A stretch of DNA of 64,000 bases from Paenibacillus silvisoli (GCF_030866765.1 NZ_CP133017.1:5622501-5686500); one strand, 5' to 3'. Positions 25,519 through 32,956 are shown, numbered from the stretch's first letter. Program-made: numbers and translations. The notes: generated from the letters alone by a model not told the origin.

Positions 25519-26409
25519 TTAACTCAACGAGCTGAACAGCTTCTGGCCTTCACGCACCCACGGGTAAATGAAGATTTGGAACATATACATGATCGGCAAG
25601 CCCGCAAGCACGAACAGGAAGTACGAGGTCGACTCTTTACGGCTCTCCTTGGCCAGCTCCAGCTTCTCCTTATAGTCCTGGATTCGCTCGCGCAGCAGCT
25701 CATAATATTGTTCGCTCTCGTGCAGCCGGAGCGAGTCGACCGTTTCCACGAAGCTGAGCCCTTCCTCGGTGCCCAGCCTCAGCTTCATTCGTCGCAGCGC
25801 GCCTTCCGCATCGTGGTACCACTCCCCGAGCAGCATTTGCAGCTCGCTTCGCATCGTGCGCGTATAGGGAAGGCAGCGCATCAGCTTCGTATGGATATGG
25901 AGCGTCGAGCCTGCCAAATAGAGCAGCTGATTGCTGATGACGTAAATTTCCTTCGTCATGCGCTCCGCCCTCGCTTTCCGGAGCGTCTCCAGACACGGCC
26001 GGTCCCAGAGCATAAACTGCATGACAATGAACAAAAGCAGCGGCGCTGCAACGCGCGGCACTGCGTGCAGCTCGATCAAGGTAAGCGCGTAGGCGATAGC
26101 TGCCCAAATCGGCGTCAGCATGAAGAACGCTCTGCGAAGCAGCACATACAGCGCTGCATCGCCGGTGAAGCCGCAGCCTGCAAGCAGACGTTCCCGCTCC
26201 TTGAATGAGCTGTCGTTGCGGTTGATTCGCGCTAGCGCCAGCCAACGTTCGCTAACGGTCTTGCCGCGCCAATGCCGCAGCATTAAATGGGCAAATCGAG
26301 GCCGCTTATAGGTCAGCAGCCGCAGTAAGGAAGCAACCAGGACGAACAGCGCCGCATACTGGCAGCCAAGCGCCGCCCACATGGCGGCTTGCGCGATAGA
26401 ATCACTCAT
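25519..26409 (-). CDS. tadC: TadC-like type II/IV secretion inner-membrane protein (T2SSF domain)
   Basis: 296 residues with TM helices near 8-30, 90-130 and 262-282, and a cytosolic T2SSF helical domain between them (EIYVISNQLLYLAGSTLHIH, GLSFVETVDSLRLHESEQYY). The final hairpin PIMYMFQIFIYPWV is typical. TadB and TadC form the membrane platform for assembly of Flp-type pili or pseudopili. It lies 16 bp after tadB. Confidence 0.75.
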   Translation of the reverse strand: MSDSIAQAAMWAALGCQYAALFVLVASLLRLLTYKRPRFAHLMLRHWRGKTVSERWLALARINRNDSSFKERERLLAGCGFTGDAALYVLLRRAFFMLTPIWAAIAYALTLIELHAVPRVAAPLLLFIVMQFMLWDRPCLETLRKARAERMTKEIYVISNQLLYLAGSTLHIHTKLMRCLPYTRTMRSELQMLLGEWYHDAEGALRRMKLRLGTEEGLSFVETVDSLRLHESEQYYELLRERIQDYKEKLELAKESRKESTSYFLFVLAGLPIMYMFQIFIYPWVREGQKLFSSLS

Positions 26410-26425
26410 TGGCAGCGAATCTCCT

Positions 26426-27364
26426 TCACATTTTTTTGCGGGATAGCCAGAGCCCCATCACGAAGGAGCCGAATATCATCATGCCGGCATTGAGCAATAA
26501 ATTTCTTCCGCCCGGATCGGCGATGTAGTAACGGTAGGCATTCTCGGGATTGAAATGAAAGTTGATGCCGACAAACAGAAGCAGAAATAGAACCGGAGAG
26601 AAGTTTGCGATACGAATTTCCAGCAGCTTGTTGCGCTCCTGCTGATTGGCTCTCCGCGCTTTGCGCATATCGGTGATCAGATCTTTCAAGTTCGCCGCGA
26701 TGGGATGGCCTTCCGACAACCCCGCCCGAACGATATTCACGAAATAATCGGCCCATACATGTCCCAGCGACGCCGCGAAAATCCGCAAGCTCGCTTCATC
26801 GTCGCCCCGTACGGACACGTTCCGGTACAGCTGCTCGAACACGGCCTGCATCGGGCCGAGCAACCGCTTCTCCTCGACCGTACGCTGAAGCGCCGTCCTG
26901 ATTTGCCGCCCGCCGCTGACGAGGCAGCACTGATAGAACAGCTCTACCGCCGGCAAAAAGTCGATGCGGGTCTTCATCTGTCTGTGTACGAGCATCGTCC
27001 GCAGCAGCATGTAAGGCGCCGTGACAAGGACGCCGCCAAGCATCACGGCACCTTTCGCGCTCTGAAAGAACAACGCGCCGAAGGAACCGCCGATGAGCAG
27101 CAGCAGCGCGCTTGTCAGCGCAAACGACCCCGGGCGCCAGCTCAGCTGCAGCGACTCCAAGAGCTCGGAGAGGTGGCGGTAGGCCGCGTCGAATCGTTGC
27201 AAAAACCGAGTGATCCGCTCGTGAATGCCACGGTCCCGTCTGTAGTGAAGCCGGCTGACCATCTGCTGGCGATGCAGCCATATCTCCATAAAGCTGCGTA
27301 CCGCTATAAAGAAGGTACAGAAGAGCGCAAGAGCGAGAGCAGCAAGAGCAAGCTTCAGCAGCAT
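26426..27364 (-). CDS. tadB: TadB-like type II/IV secretion inner-membrane protein (T2SSF domain)
   Basis: 312 residues. TM helices lie near 2-22, 80-125 and 255-310. The cytosolic T2SSF domain includes VELFYQCCLVSGGRQIRTALQ, DEASLRIFAASLGHVWADYF and GHPIAANLKDLITDMRKARR. ATG 27364 overlaps the end of the upstream tadA fragment, as expected for an original tadA-tadB operon, and the longer in-frame extension has no homology. The prophage now separates it from the rest of tadA and from its native promoter, so expression may be lost unless phage or internal promoters serve it. Confidence 0.78.
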   Translation of the reverse strand: MLLKLALAALALALFCTFFIAVRSFMEIWLHRQQMVSRLHYRRDRGIHERITRFLQRFDAAYRHLSELLESLQLSWRPGSFALTSALLLLIGGSFGALFFQSAKGAVMLGGVLVTAPYMLLRTMLVHRQMKTRIDFLPAVELFYQCCLVSGGRQIRTALQRTVEEKRLLGPMQAVFEQLYRNVSVRGDDEASLRIFAASLGHVWADYFVNIVRAGLSEGHPIAANLKDLITDMRKARRANQQERNKLLEIRIANFSPVLFLLLFVGINFHFNPENAYRYYIADPGGRNLLLNAGMMIFGSFVMGLWLSRKKM

Positions 27365-27654
27365 TCCCTGTTCGCCCCTTCTTGCGGTGACGCTTGGCAC
27401 GCCTCTGCCTTCAATTCTGGCCAAGCGGCATACGCCCGCTCCGGCGCCGCCAACATCAGCCGGTCCTGCGCTGCCGCCGATGGCCGATGCGGATACAGCC
27501 ACCCGACCTGCTTCTCATCGAATACGGCCCAGTCCCGCACATATACCTCGCCGCCGGACCAGCCCATTTCGGCTAGTCTGACCAACCGGCGCCTGCCCGC
27601 TACAAAGCGCATTTCAATGCCGATCTGGGTCACATAGTCGGCGAACCGATTAAA
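27355..27654 (-). pseudogene. tadA: 3' remnant of tadA/cpaF secretion ATPase, cut by prophage
   Basis: Open frame of ~99 codons ending at TGA 27355 and closed upstream by TGA at 27655-27657. NRFADYVTQIGIEMRF, AGRRRLVRLAEMGWSGGEVYVRDWAVFDE matches the last strand-helix part of CpaF/TadA ATPases (the family reads QIASAIDLIVH...DGSRRV..I.EV.G-EG-V---D-F-F). The Walker boxes and the whole N-terminal two thirds are missing. The stop codon overlaps the tadB start, as in an intact operon. The remnant begins where phage-type sequence ends, so the gene was split by integration. ATG 27633 could start a peptide, but it would have no ATPase function. Confidence 0.75.
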
Positions 27655-27672
27655 TCATTATACGCGGATAAA
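27640..27672. other. Left prophage boundary (attL region)
   Basis: Homology to tadA stops near 27,655, and phage sequence with lower GC starts with the terminator at 27,672. The attachment core must lie here within tadA codons for RFADYVTQ; its exact length needs the right end, which is outside the window. Confidence 0.6.
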
Positions 27673-27712
27673 CAAAAAGGCCGGGGTTATGCACCCACGG
27701 CTTTTTTGATGC
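27672..27712 (-). terminator. Terminator at the left end of the prophage
   Basis: On the minus strand AAAAAGCCGTGGG, loop TGCATAA, CCCCGGCCTTTTT. It overlaps the last codons of the 51-aa gene and would stop phage transcription before it enters the tad remnant. Confidence 0.8.
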
Positions 27713-27842
27713 GATAAATGAACGTCCGCATGATCTTCTTCAAACTCCGGCGCTGCGGCTGTTTTATAATAACCTCCACCTTGCCTTGCTTGCTGATTAC
27801 ATACGGATGGCCGTTTTTCATCCCGATTACGACTCGTTTCAT
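27687..27842 (-). CDS. 51-aa basic phage protein
   Basis: MKRVVIGMKNGHPYVISKQG, then KVEVIIKQPQRRSLKKIMRT; strongly basic (about 14 Lys/Arg). GAGGTG lies 6 nt before ATG 27842. It ends inside the left-end terminator. Possibly a small nucleic-acid-binding protein or excisionase-like factor, given size, charge and position by the attachment site. Not recognised. Confidence 0.7.
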   Translation of the reverse strand: MKRVVIGMKNGHPYVISKQGKVEVIIKQPQRRSLKKIMRTFIYRIKKAVGA

Positions 27843-27899
27843 TTTCTTCACCTCATGGATGTATTTATATCAGCGGTGGTGACCGCGCGATATACAAGG

Positions 27900-28520
27900 T
27901 CATGTTTTTCCCCCTTCTTTCAAGCTTGGTGCAAATGAAGCCAAAAAGCTTCTTACATCCGTCGACTGCGCAACTTTAAACGGCGCGTCTATGTTGTACT
28001 TCGTTTCGCTTACGATCCAAACGCGGGGAAAAACTTTCTTATCCTGCGGCTGCCAGGATTCAAGTTTCCATTGTTCATCATGGTAATAACGTGTATACCG
28101 GCTAAACTTCTCCTTCATTACCTTATCCGAATAGATAGAACGCTGTATTTCAACAAACATCGGTGTTCGTTGCCAGATCATGAACACGTCCGGTTCGGGG
28201 TTTCCTTTTCCATACTTCGGCTCAACTACGAATAGCATAGGGGGTTCGTGTTGGTGAAGCTGCTTGTAGAAATCAACAATCGCAAGGAAATGATTAATCT
28301 TCGCACTATCCTTCTTAATAGATGGTATCGGGAAATACACATATTGCCGCCACTCCTTTGAACAATCTATGATGCCGTCACGGCGGAGGCGTTTTAAGAC
28401 AATGTTAGCATGGGTGATTGGATGCTTAACGGTATTAAAATGGAGCGCAGCTATGTCATCCCTGGTCATACACCGAAAACGAACCAAGTCGGCCACGATG
28501 GCTTTATCTCTGCTGTTCAT
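27900..28520 (-). CDS. Replication-relaxation family protein
   Basis: 206 residues. A winged-helix N-terminus (IVADLVRFRCMTRDDIAALHF, ITHANIVLKRLRRDGII) is followed by a PD-(D/E)xK-like fold region (VVEPKYGKGNPEPDVFMIW, PMFVEIQRSIYSDKV). This is the replication-relaxation family that accompanies FtsK-like genes on Gram-positive plasmids and phages. It abuts the FtsK-like gene (next base), so both are one unit. The proposed role is in replication or segregation of a circular form; nuclease activity is a guess from EPDVF...VEIQ. Confidence 0.75.
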   Translation of the reverse strand: MNSRDKAIVADLVRFRCMTRDDIAALHFNTVKHPITHANIVLKRLRRDGIIDCSKEWRQYVYFPIPSIKKDSAKINHFLAIVDFYKQLHQHEPPMLFVVEPKYGKGNPEPDVFMIWQRTPMFVEIQRSIYSDKVMKEKFSRYTRYYHDEQWKLESWQPQDKKVFPRVWIVSETKYNIDAPFKVAQSTDVRSFLASFAPSLKEGGKT

Positions 28521-29744
28521 CTAAAGCACTCCTAAAAAGTCCTCCCCGTCATCGTCAGTTTGAGTTTCTTCAACTACTTCAAATTCCACGTCAATTGCAT
28601 CAGGACGATTCTTAATGGGCTGTTCTTTCTTGCGCGGAGCCAGTAGCTTCTTGGCTTCTTCCAGCTCCAAATACGGCATTTGAATCATTTTTAATTCTTC
28701 GCCTTTCAAGTACATGCGGCCGCGCTGACTCATGCGTATGTCTGCTGCTTCCCCCGACCCTAAAGCGATACGTGAATTGATTTCGTCGGACTGCCGGAAG
28801 GCCATGCGCACAGTAAGATTGTTTTTAAGTGCACCGTCGAGAATTTTTGCATCTGGCCGTTGCATCGAAAGAATAAGGAAAATGCCAAGCGCCCGGCCAA
28901 TGGAACTGATGTCTTCAATGTCTGCCATAATCTCTTTATGTTTGCGCAATAGGGATACTTCATCAATGGCAAGCATGATGTATTTCGGAGGGTTTGGAAG
29001 GTCATCAACGTGGGCTTTTTCTGCAGCGTCTAATAAGTCACCCCGCCGCTTCATTTCCTTGTTGATTTTGTGGAGAACTTTTTCTAAATCTTCGGGGGTT
29101 ACAACAACTCGTTTCGCGATTCCTCGAAATAGATGAAATTCGGAACGTTTAAGGTCGGCGCAATACAATTCAATATTATCGCCATGCGTTTCAATCAATG
29201 TAGTTAAAATAGCGCGTACCGCTACGGACTTTCCTGAGCCTGTTTCGCCGCTTATAAGTAAGTGTGGGTGTTTAACCATGTCGTACGATTCCCATCCCTT
29301 ACGCGAACGTCCAGCGACCACAGGAAGCCCCATGCCTTTAACGCTTGGAATAACGTCCCTTACGTCGTAATTGAATTGCTTCATATCCTGGGAGTAAATG
29401 ACGAGAGTGAACCGGGAACAATCTTCGCTTAGATCGATGTATGGTCCGAATCCTTGTTTGAACAGCCACAAACTGTTGAATATACGCTGCGGGTCCATTC
29501 CAGTCGGAGTGGTGAAATTCACTTGCATGAAATCGACACCACTGGAAACCCTAGTAATAACGGGGTAAATTAGCCGATCCTCTTTGCCCTTGCCCCGTTT
29601 CTTTCGGACATGCAATTCCCCTTCACGAAACAGCCGATGCAGTTTGCGCCGTGTTACCGACTCCGGCATGGTATGGAAGCAGGCATATGCACCGGCGAAC
29701 GCGGTCGCCACTATTCCTCCAAGTACGCCGGTTATCACTTCCAT
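28521..29744 (-). CDS. FtsK/SpoIIIE-like DNA translocase of the prophage
   Basis: 407 residues. One N-terminal TM (residues 4-22), then the RecA-like motor with Walker A LISGETGSGKSVAVRAIL, Walker B YIMLAIDEVSLLRKH and the sensor segment LGIFLILSMQRPDAKILDG. The gamma DNA-orienting domain of true FtsK is absent. Similar genes with a replication-relaxation partner occur in Bacillus phages and conjugative plasmids, where they may drive DNA transfer or partition. Upstream repeats at 29807-29854 may regulate it. Confidence 0.85.
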   Translation of the reverse strand: MEVITGVLGGIVATAFAGAYACFHTMPESVTRRKLHRLFREGELHVRKKRGKGKEDRLIYPVITRVSSGVDFMQVNFTTPTGMDPQRIFNSLWLFKQGFGPYIDLSEDCSRFTLVIYSQDMKQFNYDVRDVIPSVKGMGLPVVAGRSRKGWESYDMVKHPHLLISGETGSGKSVAVRAILTTLIETHGDNIELYCADLKRSEFHLFRGIAKRVVVTPEDLEKVLHKINKEMKRRGDLLDAAEKAHVDDLPNPPKYIMLAIDEVSLLRKHKEIMADIEDISSIGRALGIFLILSMQRPDAKILDGALKNNLTVRMAFRQSDEINSRIALGSGEAADIRMSQRGRMYLKGEELKMIQMPYLELEEAKKLLAPRKKEQPIKNRPDAIDVEFEVVEETQTDDDGEDFLGVL

Positions 29745-29806
29745 GTTAACCGTCTCCTTTTAAACAAATTTCTATTTCCCTTTGTTTATCTATTGTTTTC
29801 CTTGTA

Positions 29807-29854
29807 CTACACATGTAGCACTACATGGGTTGTTACATATGCAGCTACATGGGT
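29807..29854. repeat. Iteron-like repeats upstream of the FtsK-like gene
   Basis: CTACACATGTAG (29807-29818) is followed by CTACATGGGT at 29821-29830 and again at 29845-29854 (24 bp apart), each continuing into GTTAC/AAATAC. They lie in the 117-bp gap between the miniprotein cluster and the translocase start and look like operator or iteron sites. Confidence 0.6.
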
Positions 29855-29861
29855 AAATACA

Positions 29862-29999
29862 TTATCTGAAAGTCCCAACAATGGCCGATGCCAAGCCACC
29901 GCTGAGCTTTGCGTCAAACAGATACCAAGCGTAAATGCCGAGCGCTGCGGCTAATCCGACTAAACTCCAACCGGCAATATCGATGATGTAAATCTTCAT
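29862..29999 (-). CDS. 45-aa single-TM phage miniprotein
   Basis: MKIYIIDIAGWSLVGLAAAL, then a short C-terminal part ending IVGTFR. AAGGAG precedes ATG 29999, which overlaps the previous stop as ATGA. Last gene of the miniprotein cluster. Function unknown. Confidence 0.65.
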   Translation of the reverse strand: MKIYIIDIAGWSLVGLAAALGIYAWYLFDAKLSGGLASAIVGTFR

Positions 30000-30184
30000 G
30001 CTGTCTCACTCCTTACAATGCGGTTGTATAGCCTGGAACCTTTAGGAATAACGCGGTACTTCCCAGGTTTATCACTCAGGATTTTGTACGCCACCCATGA
30101 TCCGATGATGTAATAGCGGTATGCAGGGCAAACAATGTAAACCGTGACCGCTGCCGCTGCCATTGCGATCTTTGTAGGCTTCAT
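29996..30184 (-). CDS. 62-aa phage membrane miniprotein
   Basis: N-terminal TM (IAMAAAAVTVYIVCPAY) and a basic tail (KPGKYRVIPKGSRLYNRIVR). Coupled to the next gene by ATGA. Function unknown. Confidence 0.65.
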   Translation of the reverse strand: MKPTKIAMAAAAVTVYIVCPAYRYYIIGSWVAYKILSDKPGKYRVIPKGSRLYNRIVRSETA

Positions 30185-30193
30185 ACGATCACC

Positions 30194-30319
30194 TCAGAAT
30201 AGGATTGCTTTAATAATGTGAACTGCATCGTCAATATTCATTTGCGTAAACGTGTCCGTTGCATCAGTTTTTACCGCTTTACCGACGAGCTTCACCACTA
30301 GTTTCCGAATAATTCCCAT
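30194..30319 (-). CDS. 41-aa phage miniprotein
   Basis: MGIIRKLVVKLVGKAVKTDA, then an amphipathic C-terminal helix (DAVHIIKAILF). AAGGGAG before ATG 30319. The basic, amphipathic start suggests membrane or nucleic-acid contact. Unknown. Confidence 0.6.
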   Translation of the reverse strand: MGIIRKLVVKLVGKAVKTDATDTFTQMNIDDAVHIIKAILF

Positions 30320-30333
30320 GTTGTTTTGCTCCC

Positions 30334-30492
30334 TTACAGTAAGATGTCGGATAACAAGGATTTAAGCTCTTCCATGTACACTTGGATGTCATCAATTACA
30401 TGTTCGTGTAATCCTTCATAATCACCGACCCGCAATTCATCCACTTTAGAACCCAACCGTTTGAGCAGAAATTCAATCATCTTTTCTTTCAT
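30334..30492 (-). CDS. 52-aa phage miniprotein
   Basis: MKEKMIEFLLKRLGSKVDEL and an acidic helical remainder (HVIDDIQVYMEELKSLLSDILL). AAGGAGTG lies 9 nt before ATG 30492. Predicted helical and soluble. Unknown. Confidence 0.6.
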   Translation of the reverse strand: MKEKMIEFLLKRLGSKVDELRVGDYEGLHEHVIDDIQVYMEELKSLLSDILL

Positions 30493-30505
30493 TGCTGCTC
30501 ACTCC

Positions 30506-30700
30506 TTAGATGTGAACACCGAATTGACCGGCCACCGTTCGGACTCCGTCCCACCAAAAATCCATCGCGATATAACCGCAAGAAATATAAGCAGCGATCT
30601 TGACGAAAACAACTTTGTTGCTGTGTCCGAAATGTTCCATCAGATTGCCGATAAACTCAGAAGCAATTGCGATCCCCGCAATGGTCAGCATTGTGGTCAT
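30506..30700 (-). CDS. 64-aa phage membrane protein
   Basis: Two hydrophobic helices (MLTIAGIAIASEFIGNL and VVFVKIAAYISCGYIAMDFW) separated by HFGHSNK. Starts by overlap (ATGA) with the preceding stop. Hydropathy could fit a second holin or a superinfection-exclusion protein, but no family was recognised. Confidence 0.6.
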   Translation of the reverse strand: MTTMLTIAGIAIASEFIGNLMEHFGHSNKVVFVKIAAYISCGYIAMDFWWDGVRTVAGQFGVHI

Positions 30701-30843
30701 TTTCTTTCACTACCCTTCGCATTCTTTTCAATAAGCATCATCATCTTTTCATAACGCAATAATTTTTCCTTAAAGGACAACTTTTGGCCCGGAAAAGTTG
30801 GGCTATCGCACAAGTAACAAATCAGCAACCGAATGAATCTCAT
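30697..30843 (-). CDS. 48-aa phage miniprotein
   Basis: MRFIRLLICYLCDSPTFPGQ followed by a basic helix (KEKLLRYEKMMMLIEKNAK). ATGA overlaps on both sides. Unknown. Confidence 0.55.
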   Translation of the reverse strand: MRFIRLLICYLCDSPTFPGQKLSFKEKLLRYEKMMMLIEKNAKGSERK

Positions 30844-31016
30844 TTCAGTTCCTCCAATCGGTTCATGATGTGCTGCTTACGTTCTGCTAAGAGGGTACGG
30901 ATGGAATCAATGTGCATGCCTGCTTCAAGCTGTGTTGCAACGTCCGTTAACATGACCTGATAACCGAGTTTCATTGCTTCCGTATCAAGCGGCGTTTCTT
31001 TTTTCTTTCTACTCAT
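30840..31016 (-). CDS. 58-aa phage helical protein
   Basis: Begins MSRKKKETPLDTEAMKLGYQ and continues with a helix-rich part (MHIDSIRTLLAERKQHIMNRLEELK, in two helices). GGGAG lies 8 nt before ATG 31016; the GTG three codons earlier lacks spacing. First gene of the ATGA-coupled miniprotein set. Resembles small DNA-binding or coiled-coil accessory proteins; unknown. Confidence 0.6.
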   Translation of the reverse strand: MSRKKKETPLDTEAMKLGYQVMLTDVATQLEAGMHIDSIRTLLAERKQHIMNRLEELK

Positions 31017-31155
31017 GTTGCTCACTCCCTAATCGTGATACTAAAGGGTATGGGCGATGTCGCTTTTTGTTGTCTGTCCATACAAAATATTTAGGGAAAG
31101 TTTCAGAAGGAGGTGGGAAAGTTTTAGGGAACACCTTATTTGAGGTGAATTGGAG

Positions 31156-31371
31156 ATGTTAAAGAACCGGTTGAAGGTGATACTCGCGGAGAGAAATATG
31201 GCGCATGGAGATTTCGCAAAGGCGGTAAATGTTTCGAGGAATACAGTCAGTATGTGGGTAACAGGAAAAAGTACACCTACGTTAGAGGATGCGTTCGGTA
31301 TTGCGGAGTTTTTCGGGGTATCGATTACGGATATTTGGTACAAAGAAACGCAAAAAAGCCCGCCCCAATGA
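31156..31371 (+). CDS. Cro/CI-type HTH regulator, the only plus-strand prophage gene
   Basis: 71 residues, almost entirely an XRE helix-turn-helix: MAHGDFAKAVNVSRNTVSMW then PTLEDAFGIAEFFGVSITDIW. ATG 31156 with GAGGTG upstream. It faces the lysis genes and diverges from the miniprotein cluster, so the 31,017-31,155 gap is a two-way control region. It probably represses that cluster and the FtsK unit; it could also be a minor immunity factor. Confidence 0.85.
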   Translation: MLKNRLKVILAERNMAHGDFAKAVNVSRNTVSMWVTGKSTPTLEDAFGIAEFFGVSITDIWYKETQKSPPQ

Positions 31372-31388
31372 AGGGAACGGGCTTCTGC
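31352..31388. terminator. Bidirectional terminator between HTH gene and endolysin
   Basis: AAAAAAGCCCG ... CGGGCTT stem with an inner CCCC/GGGA part (31352-31384), overlapping the last codons of the HTH gene. It separates the two converging units. Confidence 0.65.
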
Positions 31389-31449
31389 TCTCAGACTCGC
31401 CACAAGTCTGCACGCCTTGAACGTGAACGCTACTCTTATCATAACGCAA

Positions 31450-32370
31450 TCACTTGTATAGATACACTTTTTTCGTTTCACCATCCCACGAAACCGAACC
31501 GCCGAGCAATTCAGCAGCGGAACGGATACCGAGATATGTTTTACCGCCGATCAACTGAAAGTTCGTAATCACTTTACCGCCGACATAAGGCGTTGCGGTA
31601 GTCGCATCCCAATGCACATCAACGCCGAGCGCTTCTCCGAGTTGTCGAAGTGGTAGAAAAGCATGGCCATTTACAATGCGCCCGTATGCAGCGAGTTTAT
31701 CATTGACCACGATTTTGATTGTGTCTTCTGCTGTCGGCTGCGGTACTGCAGGCTTACCCGCGTATTGATCATAAAAGGCGCGTTCCATCGCGTTAATGTC
31801 CACGTTGCGTGTAATGCCCTTTACAGCCCCTTCATCGGTGTACTGAAACGCCGCCCATACCGGCCATGTGTTGTTGCTCATGGGCTTATCTGTGTCGTAA
31901 TGAGCAATCCATAGCGGCCATTTGCCGAGCGACTTCCTAAGATAGGTGCGGGCAAAGGATGCGCCGGTGTAAATCATCGTTGGATGTCCCGTAAGGCGCT
32001 CCACTTCCTGCAGCCACGTTTCGCACCATGCCGTGAGTGAGGTCGGACCAACTTTCGATGCTTCGCCCTCTACATCGAGAACATGCGGGAAATCCGCCTT
32101 TGTTCCCTTCACCGTTTTAGCGAAATGAGCAGCTTCGACTTTCGGATCATTGTCCTCGGGATGGGCGTAGTGATAGAACCCCACTTTAAGCCCCGCCATA
32201 GCCGCTCCTAGCGCGTTGGACGAGAATTTAAGGTCTATATAGGACTTGCCCTCCGAAGCCTTGATAAAGGCTCCTACAACGCCATCCGATGCGACTGCTT
32301 TCCAATCAATTTTTTGCTGATGATGGCTAACATCAATTACCTTTAGGTTGTTCGCTGTCTTGGCTTGCAT
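31450..32370 (-). CDS. Phage endolysin: GH25 lysozyme with stalk-like C-terminal domain
   Basis: 306 residues. The GH25 catalytic domain (residues 8-205) shows VIDVSHHQQKIDW, FYHYAHPEDNDP, FPHVLDVEGE (the Asp-x-Glu catalytic pair) and PLWIAHYD; it cuts the MurNAc-GlcNAc bond. The C-terminal ~95 residues (ITIKIVVND-like start, HAFLPLRQLGEALGVDV) are a copper-amine-oxidase-N-like domain, the same type as in the host GH18 protein, and probably bind the wall. No signal peptide, so release depends on the holin. ATG 32370 overlaps the holin gene. Confidence 0.93.
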   Translation of the reverse strand: MQAKTANNLKVIDVSHHQQKIDWKAVASDGVVGAFIKASEGKSYIDLKFSSNALGAAMAGLKVGFYHYAHPEDNDPKVEAAHFAKTVKGTKADFPHVLDVEGEASKVGPTSLTAWCETWLQEVERLTGHPTMIYTGASFARTYLRKSLGKWPLWIAHYDTDKPMSNNTWPVWAAFQYTDEGAVKGITRNVDINAMERAFYDQYAGKPAVPQPTAEDTIKIVVNDKLAAYGRIVNGHAFLPLRQLGEALGVDVHWDATTATPYVGGKVITNFQLIGGKTYLGIRSAAELLGGSVSWDGETKKVYLYK

Positions 32371-32764
32371 TCGCTCCACCCTTTTCTTTGAGGATTGCTA
32401 CGGCTTGCTTGATGATCGGTGGAACTGGCAGACCTAGACGGCCGCCATTTTCAGTGATGGATAGCACCTCATTGGCTAGGTAAAAGTAGATAACGCCCTG
32501 CATGATGATGTCGCCGCCAATAACGGTATCGATTTTATGCCCTACCGCAACGAGCAGGAAAATGTAAAGCTTCTTTGAGATCCCGATAAATCCGACTTTG
32601 CTTGATAACTTGCCTTCTTTCCCTGATGCGAATAGCCCCGATACATAGTCAACCACGACGGCGATTAACAACAAATCCAGCAACGCGCTCCACCCCCCAA
32701 ATGCATAAGTCACGATAGACCCGATGACCGCGCTTGCTGTATTAAAAAAGAATAACTTCAACAT
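32333..32764 (-). CDS. Phage holin (toxin secretion/lysis holin family)
   Basis: 143 residues with three hydrophobic segments (about 10-30, 30-50, 75-105). The family signature is ALLDLLLIAVVVDYVSGLFA, followed by GFIGISKKLYIFLLVAVGH and a polar tail. It permeabilises the membrane so the GH25 enzyme can reach the wall. ATG 32764 with GGGGAGG 6 nt upstream; the longer frame reads through a terminator and is rejected. Confidence 0.92.
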   Translation of the reverse strand: MLKLFFFNTASAVIGSIVTYAFGGWSALLDLLLIAVVVDYVSGLFASGKEGKLSSKVGFIGISKKLYIFLLVAVGHKIDTVIGGDIIMQGVIYFYLANEVLSITENGGRLGLPVPPIIKQAVAILKEKGGANASQDSEQPKGN

Positions 32765-32784
32765 TCCGCACCTCCCCATTTTGG

Positions 32785-32820
32785 CAAAAGAAAAAGAGCC
32801 GCCCGTAGGCAGCTCCTTTA
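32785..32820 (-). terminator. Terminator between virion genes and lysis genes
   Basis: On the minus strand GAGCTGCC-TACG-GGCGGCTC followed by TTTTTCTTTT. Lysis genes downstream need read-through, antitermination or a promoter of their own. Confidence 0.85.
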
Positions 32821-32825
32821 ATGCG

Positions 32826-32951
32826 TTATTTCCCCATGATCCAATCCCATACCTCGAACGCAAACCCCAACACTGTAAGACCTAGAAATATAGCAACTAT
32901 GGATTGCAATGTGAATTTTATCGTTTTCCATATGATTTCTAACGATTTCAT
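32826..32951 (-). CDS. 41-aa single-TM phage protein
   Basis: MKSLEIIWKTIKFTLQSIVA with a TM through AIFLGLTVLGFAFEVWDW. AAAGGG 9 nt before ATG 32951, overlapping the end of the large polyvalent gene. Possible accessory lysis or ejection protein; unknown. Confidence 0.6.
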   Translation of the reverse strand: MKSLEIIWKTIKFTLQSIVAIFLGLTVLGFAFEVWDWIMGK

Positions 32952-32956
32952 GGCGT

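Noticed and set aside
26796..27281. Alternative-frame 161-aa protein in tadB
   Set aside because: No homology and covers T2SSF coding sequence.
31041..31484. 147-aa minus-strand frame opposite the HTH gene
   Set aside because: Crosses the terminator and control region; the plus-strand HTH has clear homology.
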